Source: Humulus lupulus (lineage: Eukaryota > Streptophyta > Magnoliopsida > Rosales > Cannabaceae). From it: a stretch of DNA of 64,000 bases. Both the position numbers and the translations under genes were made by a program. Location of the stretch: contig NC_084793.1 in NCBI RefSeq assembly GCF_963169125.1, positions 45,069,578 to 45,133,577 on the forward strand. Direction: 5' to 3'. This document shows, one piece after another, positions 56,817 through 64,000 of this stretch; position 1 is the stretch's first letter; each line of letters opens with the position of its first letter. The notes under the pieces are model-generated. The model did not search any database. It saw only the letters and a list, made by a program, of their open reading frames with translations, and was not told where the DNA came from.

Positions 56817-58513
56817 TATATGTGATGTCTAGGGTTTTCATGAGTGAGCTTCACTTGATTTATTGGGTAAGTGAAAATTTAGATAGTCTAATCATTTCTT
56901 AGCCACTCACTCTCTTGTTCTTCCCTCTCTAATTCTATCTCATGTATATTCATTTAAAGATAATATTTTTTAGGGTAAATTTGTCTTTTAGATTTTTATA
57001 ATAAAAATAAAATAAATAAAAATTTATTAGTAGTAATGACATTACTTAAGAAAATGAGAGGAGAAGTATTCTTATTATTTTCTCACAAATTTATGTGAAC
57101 CCCATCTAGTATTCTTATTACTAAATAAAAATAAACAAATGAATGAGAATGATTACATCACATATAATTCTCATTGATGAATAGTCAACATGTCTCAATG
57201 ATTTCTCTTTCTTTTATTTTATTTTTTAAAAGTTAAAAATCAAAATACAATTTTGTCCTTTAAAAATCTATATTGCCAAAATAATACTTTAATTTTTTTT
57301 TTAATTAAAAGAATAATTTAGTCAATGTTAGCATTATGTTCCATTTCCTAATTATGCAAACAAGATAAAATGATTATGATTTCCTTTCTAACCAATTTTA
57401 GTTAACAACATTATACAAATAATTATTTTGATTCTTTTATATTTTATTCACATTTATTTTTTCATTGATTTATTATGATTCTGATTACAATTTAACAAAT
57501 GTGTCATAAAATACAATCAAACAAATAAATGGAATGAAAGTTAATTCATTTTTATTCCGCTACCCCAACCAAACATCAAATTAGGTCCTTTGAATATATT
57601 GTATTCAAATTAAACACTATATGATCAACAACATATATTTCAAATCTCTTATTATAGTTTCCATTCCATGATTTTCATGAATTTTTTGTTGGTATACTAT
57701 AACTAGTTATTAAGTTCTACCCTTTTTTTATATATATAATGTTTAACGAGTGATTATTTCCTTATTAATTAACAGTTTTGGAGCAATAAGACGGAGACTA
57801 ATTTGGAGTCGCTTTAGAGTCTGTTTTGTGGGGTTGTTGCTGAAGCCATATAGACTTCCATTACCACATGTATTAAATTCTGTCAGATATGATATTAATC
57901 AATTGTAAATAATGAGGCTGTTTGGTAATACTTAAAAAACTAATTTTTTATTTAATTAATTAAAAATTTAAAAAATAAACATAAAATGTGTTTGATAACA
58001 CTATTTTTATTTATTAATTTTTAAAATTTTAATTAAAATTTATTAAATTTTGAAAATAAAAAAATTTCACTTTCAAATTTTTTTTAAACAGTTTTCATTT
58101 TTTTCCTTTTTTTTTTTCTCTTCTTCAAAGCAACATCTGATATTGTTAAACAAAAAATAAAAATAAAAGTTATCAAACGCGTTTATTATTTTTTGTTTTT
58201 AAAAACAAAAAACAAAAATAGTTACCAAACATATTTTTATTTTTTAAAAATAAAGAAACAAAAATAAAATGATATTTCTATTTTTATGTTTAAAAAATTC
58301 AAAAACAAAAATTTTACCAAACACAACAAATATGTTGTTATCTTTATTATTTGTTTTGGGATTCTTTTATGTTTTTAACAAAGCCACTACAACACGAAGT
58401 CCTCCTCTTATGTTGCAAATAACACATATTTTGAAATTTTGAAGGTGGTAACAAGTTACCATATTTCTTACTTTCAGATTGCATGAAAATTGGTTATCCA
58501 TATTTGTAATAAC
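56817..58513. other. AT-rich intergenic sequence with a MITE
   Basis: No gene recognised. It contains the foldback at 57916-58325 and, further left (57300-57590), a possible older MITE ending ccccaaccaaacatc. Confidence 0.4.
57916..58325. repeat. Foldback MITE (GGCTGTTTGGTAA...TTACCAAACA)
   Basis: The ends TGTTTGGTAA and TTACCAAACA are inverted. The interior is A- or T-rich with inner copies of TTATCAAACGCG and TTACCAAACATA, typical of old hAT-type MITEs. Confidence 0.55.
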
Positions 58514-59880
58514 TGTTATATTATTTTATATAATATAATGTTAGATTAAATAATGTGATAAAATGAGTTTGTCATACTTTGTAATATAATATTGAGAGTT
58601 ACAAATAAATTGGACAAATGTATGTGTCCAAGTTTGCAATATGTTTTTTAGAGTTATATATCTTACAAAATCAGTAACTATTTTGTAACTCCCAAAATAT
58701 TATCAAAATAATGTATAGAATGAGAGTTACACATTTCTAAAATTGGATTTCATAAGTCATGATGTAATATGGCTGTTGAAGATATGATTTTGACTGTCAT
58801 TAGGTATATGGAGGTTATAAAATTATTTGGGAAAGGTTTGTGACGTTTTTGTGAAAAGGTGCGAAATTGGGAGGTTACAAAACACTCATGGCCGCGTCCT
58901 AGAATATTCCTGGCCGCGGCCTGGGGCGCTGACAGCCAAATCCCAATTTTGCATTTTTTCCAATTTGAATGTTTGGAACACCTCAAGTAACTCACAAATC
59001 TTTCATTTAATTCCATAAACATCCAATTTAACATTGGTAACAACCAAGGAGGTTGGTGGAATTTGAAATTCAAATGGTGTCTCAAAACTCTATAAATGGA
59101 AACGATTTTGCTCACTTGGATGTAACATGTGAATATGAAAAAACGCACTACATAGAGTAGAACACTTGTGATGACATGCTCATCTTTAGAACACTATGAT
59201 GAGTATAAGAGAAGGCTTGATAAATCATTGGAAGCATTTCTAGAGAGTATTCTCAAAGTGTTCTTATAAGTGAGGAAATAGCTTTAGGACAAAGGTTTTG
59301 AACATTGTTTAAGCCTTGTGTTGTTCTTGATATCTTCATCTTCTACCTCCTATTTTTATGTTGATTTACATAAGTTATGTAATCTCTTCTCATCTTTTTC
59401 TTTCACTTATCTAATATTATTTGTTAATTTTATATATATATTGTGTCATTTTGATTCTAATCATCTTCCAATGTTATATATTTCTAACAATAACATGGTA
59501 ACCAGTTACCTTGAAATTAAATACATATGCTAGAGTAACTAATTTAGCGAGAAAAAAAAACATTTTTCTTACTTTCAAAATGCATGGTAAGTGGTTACTC
59601 TTATTTATAATAATACTATTAAATTAAATACATAAGCCAGAGTAATTTGTTGCTGTTTTCTTAGTATTAGATTGCATGATTACTAGTTACCCATGTTTGC
59701 ATTAATACAGGTAACAGGTTACCACAAAACAAACGCATGTGACATGTTACCCTGATGGTTACTTGTTATTAAACCCATAGACAAAATTATATCTCAAAAA
59801 GCAAAGATAACCCCCATCAAGTGACCCGCTACCTAATTCATATCTAGAAAACATGAAGGAATCTTGTTACTTAACCCATA
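58440..59880. repeat. Second GGTAAC-N2-GTTACC motif region, split by a solo LTR
   Basis: Copies include GGTAACAAGTTACC (about 58447), GGTAACCAGTTACC (about 59497), GTAACAGGTTACC (about 59710) and half-sites such as ACTAGTTACCC (about 59691). The solo LTR 58514-59489 was inserted into this region. Confidence 0.6.
58514..59489 (+). repeat. Solo LTR with duplication ATAAC
   Basis: A 976-bp LTR, TGTTATATT...TTCTAACA, flanked on both sides by ATAAC (58509-58513 and 59490-59494). TATA (ctataaatgg) at about 59089. A solo LTR arises by recombination between the two LTRs of an element. It defines the complete LTR of the family seen at 1-967, 8131-8686 and 10812-11438. Confidence 0.92.
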
Positions 59881-60339
59881 TGAAACTTTAAAAAAGAAAA
59901 TGTACAATAAAAAATATTCTTTGAAAAAAATAAACATACAATAATAAAAAAAAATCAATTATCAAATACAAAAGTATTTATATCATTAATATATATATAT
60001 TGAATTATGAATTTATCCTTTAATAATTGAGGTAAAATGATTAAATTGTCCTAAAAAATAATACAATACTAAAAACATTAAACTTAATTAAAATATATGG
60101 TATTATTTGATAATTATATACAAATATAAGATAATTAATCTCATATAATTAACTTATAATTAAAAAAAAGGTCATATATTTCGAGAAAAGTTCAAAATCT
60201 CATTATGTAAAAAATAAAATAAAAAAACTTAAAAAGCCATGGTGGATTTAATCTCCATTATATCTTAACTTATAACAAACAACAATAACTTATTTTAGTA
60301 TCCCTTTAAGCTCTAATCCAGACTCGAATCATTGGCAAT
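59881..60339. other. AT-rich intergenic sequence
   Basis: No gene or element is recognised in this stretch. Confidence 0.4.
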
Positions 60340-60860
60340 GGGTGAAGGAAACTTTTGGCTGTTAAAAAAGCTTATAAGTTGTTACAATGTATCAATGACA
60401 GGTGGAGGGAGGATGCTAATTCTGGTTTTTGGCTTAAGCTTTGGAATTTATAAATTCCACCTAAAGTGAAGAACTTCGCTTGGCGGGCTGCAATGGGGTG
60501 TCTTCTAACCAATATTCAATTGTGTCTGAAGCATGTGGAGGTTTAACATGTATGTCCAAGTTGCCATTTATCAATTGAGACAATAGAACAGAGCCTTGTG
60601 CCATGCTCTTTTGCAAGACAGTGCTAGAGAAAGACTGCGTTGGGAGAGCAGTTGGGGGAATGGCAAAGATTTGCCATTCGGTTGAATAGGGTTTTTTGTA
60701 CAACCAAAATGGAGCAAATAGTAGAGGTTATTATGCTATGTTAGGCTTTGTGGAAAGCTTATAATGAGCTTGCTTGGAGACAGAAATGGAATACGATGGA
60801 TGAAGTGGTGGCACTAGCTAAGCTTGTCTTTGATCAATGGGAGGCTGCTAAAACCGTCTA
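60340..60860 (+). pseudogene. L1-type LINE ORF2 C-terminal fragment (zf-RVT region)
   Basis: The frames read VKKAYKLLQ, then FWLKLWNL-stop-IPPKVKNFAWRAAMGCL and CLKHVEV...VCPSCHLSIETIEQSL, the zinc-binding C-terminal domain of plant L1 ORF2 (W.lkiPpKvk.FaWR, CplC, Et). Then ALWKAYNELAWRQKWN and a final DQWEAAKT stretch typical of the end of ORF2. Several stops. RT and endonuclease parts are missing and no poly-A tail is visible before the hAT end at 60901. Confidence 0.75.
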
Positions 60861-60900
60861 TAGGACTATCTTTGGTTGCTTAATTACCATCAGATGGGGC

Positions 60901-61051
60901 TAGGTATGGCAACCAGTAAGGTATGCCTATTCCACGACCCTGCCCTATAAAAAACGCTCTACCCATATTTTAATCTCTTACCCTATAATTTTTTGTGGGT
61001 AGGGTACGGGTATTACCCTAACGGATATATGGTACCCATGAGTAACCCTAT
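60901..61051 (+). mobile_element. hAT-like element end, cut by copia insertion
   Basis: TAGGTATGGCAACCAGTAAG fits the TAGRGxTGGCAA-type hAT end, followed by repeats of GGGTA/TACCC. The copia LTR begins at 61052. The other end would lie beyond the window. Confidence 0.5.
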
Positions 61052-61568
61052 TGTAGGAAAACTCTTATGTTTTCTATGGTCAAGATTCTTATAATTTAAT
61101 CAACAATGACATAACACAATTGCAATAACTAATATATCAGATTAGTTATAAGGAAAGGTTAGTAATCAAAAGTTAAATGCAGAAAAATATAAGGAAGAAC
61201 ACCCATAAATTTTATACAAGTTCGAACCATATCAATCTAGCCTACATCCTGTTTGATCAACTATCATCATCATCAATTGATGCAATCTCTTAATACAATT
61301 ACAGTTGAGAATAAGCACTTTCAGGACTCCCAAGAACCTTTCTCTCTCTAAGGTTCTAATCCCAAACACTTTCTAACAGTTGTGTTTTTCTCTCAGTCCT
61401 CACAACACACACGCTCAAATTCTCTTTCTCTGTATTCTCTCTTTCTCTCAATACAACTTATCTCCTCTTCCTTAAAAAATGAAAGACAACAATATATATA
61501 TATAGGCTGCCAAGTTAGTTGACAGCTAATACAGTTAGGTTAGTTAGGATTTGTAGGAAAGATCTACA
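61052..61568 (-). repeat. 3' LTR of copia element
   Basis: 517 bp; minus strand TGTAGATCTTTCC...AGTTTTCCTACA. TATA-like stretch (CCTATATATATATAT) at about 61490-61505 on the plus-strand numbering. A purine-rich tract (aaaataggtggaa on the minus strand) lies just before the LTR. Confidence 0.75.
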
Positions 61569-61785
61569 CAAATTCCACCTATTTTCTTCAAATCCTAGCT
61601 TCAGCAAAGTTGTCTTTGACTCCAATAGTGGACCATAAAACCCTTACTTAGTTACTAAGGTTAAGCAAATCCAAGCAATGCCTGAATTCGCCTACAGATA
61701 GCACCTTAGTACCAATGTCAGCAGGATTTTCTTCTGTCTTCACCTTTTCCAGCTGAACTACTTCCTCTTCAATCTTCTCTCTAAT

Positions 61786-64000
61786 CTAGAATAGTCTAAT
61801 ATCGATGTGCTTGGTTTTCTCATGGTAAACTGGGTTCTTGCATAGATGAATCGATGATTGACTATCTGAGTACACAGTAGCTTTGCCTTTGAGAAGTTTT
61901 AGCTCCTTTAAGATTCCTTGTAACCAAATTGCCTCTGTGAATGCTTCGGTAGTGGCCATGAACTCATCTTCAGTTGTTGATAGTGACACCACTGACTGTA
62001 ATTGGGACTTCCAACACATGCAATCTCCATTTGATGTGAATACATATGAATTAGTTGACCTCATTGTATCCTTAGTTGCTGCATAGTCTGCATCTACAAA
62101 ACCTTCAAGTGTAACTTTCTGATCCATCTGCTTGTATCTCAGTCCCATCTCAGTAGTTCCCTTTAGATATCTAAGTAGCCACTTAAGAGCATTCCAATGC
62201 TCTAATCTGGGATTGGACATAAACCTGCTAAGAATGCTTAGAGCATGTGCTATGTCTGGTCTAGTGTTGACCATGATGTACATTAAACACCCTAGTGCCA
62301 TAGCATAAGGGACTTTTGCCATTTCCTTTGTCTCCTCAATTGTCTTTGGACTTTGATCTTTTGAAAGTACAAATTATCCTCCCAGAGGTACTGAAACACT
62401 CTTTGAATCCTGCATGTTGAATCTCTGAAGTACCCTCTGAATATAACTTGCTTGTTTAATATTCAGAATCCCATCTTTTATGTTCCTTGTCACTTCTATC
62501 CCAAGTATCTTTTGAACATGCCCGAGCTCTTTCATTTCAAATTCCTCTTTAAGCTTGTCTTTGATTCCCTTTATCACTGTTTTGTCTTTGCCCATGATGA
62601 GCATATCATCTACATACAGCAGTAAAAATACTCTTGTTGATTCCTCAAGATGCTTATAGTACAAGCAGTGATCAAATTTTGATCTTGTGAAACCAATTTC
62701 CTGAACATAATTGTTGAATCTCTTGTTCCATTGTCGTGGAGATTATTTAAGGCCATACAAGGACCTTTTCAGTTTGCATACAAGCTCATTTCCCTCTTGT
62801 TCCACCTGAAATCTAGGTGGTGGATGCATGTAGACCTCTTCTTCCAAATAACCATTTAGAAATGTTGTTTTTACATCTAGCAGCTCTACCTCCAGATCTT
62901 GTTGAGTAGCCATAGATAACATCAGTCTTATGGTTTTATACTTTACTACAGGTGAGAACACATCAGTGTAATCAATTCCTTCCACCTGAGTAAAGCCTTT
63001 AGCCACTAACCTGACCTTAAATCTCATTGGTTCTATCATGTGTTACTCCTTCCTTTACTTTAAAAATCCACTTGCAAGCTATCACCTTCTTGTTATCTGG
63101 TTTTTCCACCAATACCCATGTGTCATTTCTGTTCAGAGAGTCCACCTCTTCTTTTATAGCTTGATTCCACTCCTTCTTGTATTTTCCTAAAGTAGCTTCT
63201 TCTATGCTTAATGGTTCTGGTATGTCATCTGTTTGAACTATAGCTAAAGCATAGGCTATCAGGTCTGCCTCAGCATATCTTGCAGGTGGGTGAATTTCTC
63301 TTCTCACACGATCCCTTGCTAGCTTATATCATGTTAAATCTGTGGACTGGTCTGATTGATCTTGAGCATAATCTTCACTTGGTGTGTTGCTTTGCTCATT
63401 TTCTGGTTCATATCCTTTCAATTTTATCTCAAACTCTGTCAAGTCATCATTCTTTTTCAATGCACCTGCCCATAAACATCACGACCTTTCTCGGCTTTCA
63501 AGTGAGGAAAATCATATTCATTAAACACTACATTTCTTGAAATTATGACCTTAGGTCTACCATTTTGATTCAAACAAATCCTATATCCTTTTGTGCCTAA
63601 AGGGTATCCAAGAAAATTTCTCTTAATGGGTCTAACATCTAGTTTGTCCTCTGTTTGGTGTGCATATGTTGCACAACCAAAAACTCTCAAGTGTTTAAGA
63701 CTAGGAGGGTTGCCATACCACATTTCATATGGGGTCTTAAGCTCTATAACATGTTTTGGGCTTTTATTTATAAGATAACTAGCAGTTGTTAAAGCCTCTC
63801 CCCAATATGACTTCCCTAGACCAGAAATAATAAGCAAACATCTCACTTTATTCAATAAGGTTATATTCATGCGTTCAGCCACTCCATTCTGTTGTGAGGT
63901 TCTAACTACAGTTCTGTGCCTTGTGATTCCATACTCATTACATAGATCATCAAACTCATTATTTATGAATTCTAATCCATTGTCAGTTTAAGTGCCTTAA
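61786..64000 (-). pseudogene. Copia pol: integrase C-terminus, RT and RNase H, broken
   Basis: Minus strand. Integrase C-terminal half at 63882-63457 (VFGCATYAHQ, NFLGYPLGTKGYR). After a linker, the RT start (CKWIFKVKEG at about 63060, [36 protein letters not shown]), then SLYGLK and a TAA stop at about 62742, then the catalytic YVDDML at about 62610. RNase H with VDADYAATKDTMRSTNSYVF and YSDSQSSIHL (61790-62320). Further stops at about 62374 and 61786, and frame changes between the integrase and RT parts and near 63030. Reading through the last stop adds the conserved ENPADIGTK end (about 61700). Confidence 0.9.

Larger units (their letters stand above)
61052..64000 (-). mobile_element. Ty1/copia retrotransposon, 3' half (5' half outside window)
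   Basis: On the minus strand integrase precedes RT and RNase H, the copia order, and an LTR lies downstream (61568-61052). The integrase block GKSYWGEALTTASYLINKSP resembles the Tork-type lineage, which is tentative. The 5' LTR, gag, protease and the start of integrase lie beyond position 64000. Confidence 0.88.

Overview
The window is plant nuclear DNA, almost certainly from a eudicot, and is a dense nest of transposable elements in AT-rich intergenic sequence. Signs of this are plant-type LTR retrotransposons (Ty3/gypsy of the Tat type with a second RNase H, and Ty1/copia), MULE, CACTA, hAT and Helitron-like DNA elements, L1-type LINE remnants, GT-AG introns, and a U6 snRNA gene with a plant USE+TATA promoter. 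I see no bacterial-type operon and no complete protein-coding host gene. The only gene that looks intact is U6. The species cannot be named from the sequence alone.

Layout. 1-11.4 kb: a non-coding LTR retroelement (5' LTR cut by the window edge) carrying two CACTA insertions. Its 3' LTR is joined to the 3' end of a Tat-like element, which in turn sits in another copy of the same LTR. 11.4-14.2 kb: a CACTA end relic, a foldback repeat and a Helitron-like element. 14.16-33.03 kb: one large Mutator-like element (MULE) with ~1 kb inverted arms and a perfect 9-bp target duplication. It contains a 12.6-kb Tat retrotransposon (5-bp duplication GAAAT) and a 751-bp hAT (8-bp duplication GCATAGAC). 33-34.6 kb: two foldback repeats. 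34.6-47.5 kb: a Helitron-like sequence split by a minus-strand gypsy deletion derivative (duplication ATTTG), whose gag is split by a 9.1-kb CACTA element (duplication CTC). That CACTA carries pieces of at least four host protein genes and a U6 snRNA gene, all on the plus strand. 47.5-54.9 kb: foldback and TIR elements, T-rich sequence and an LTR-like stretch. 54.9-56.8 kb: a TIR element holding what looks like the first exon of a plastid-protein gene. 58.5-59.5 kb: a solo LTR (duplication ATAAC). 60.3-64 kb: a LINE end, a hAT end and the 3' half of a minus-strand copia element.

How parts work together. The Tat element has the usual gag-PR-RT-RH-aRH-IN order (all broken by stops and frameshifts), then ~115-bp tandem repeats, then a four-exon gene on the opposite strand with its own likely TATA box inside the 3' region. 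The 36.6-45.8 kb CACTA looks like a gene-fragment carrier (Pack-CACTA type): exons of a UDP-galactose/glucose transporter in permuted order around U6, calmodulin exon 1, an exportin-1 exon and a BAT1-type amino-acid permease exon, with many splice sites kept. All identifications come from reading the sequence; no database search was run.
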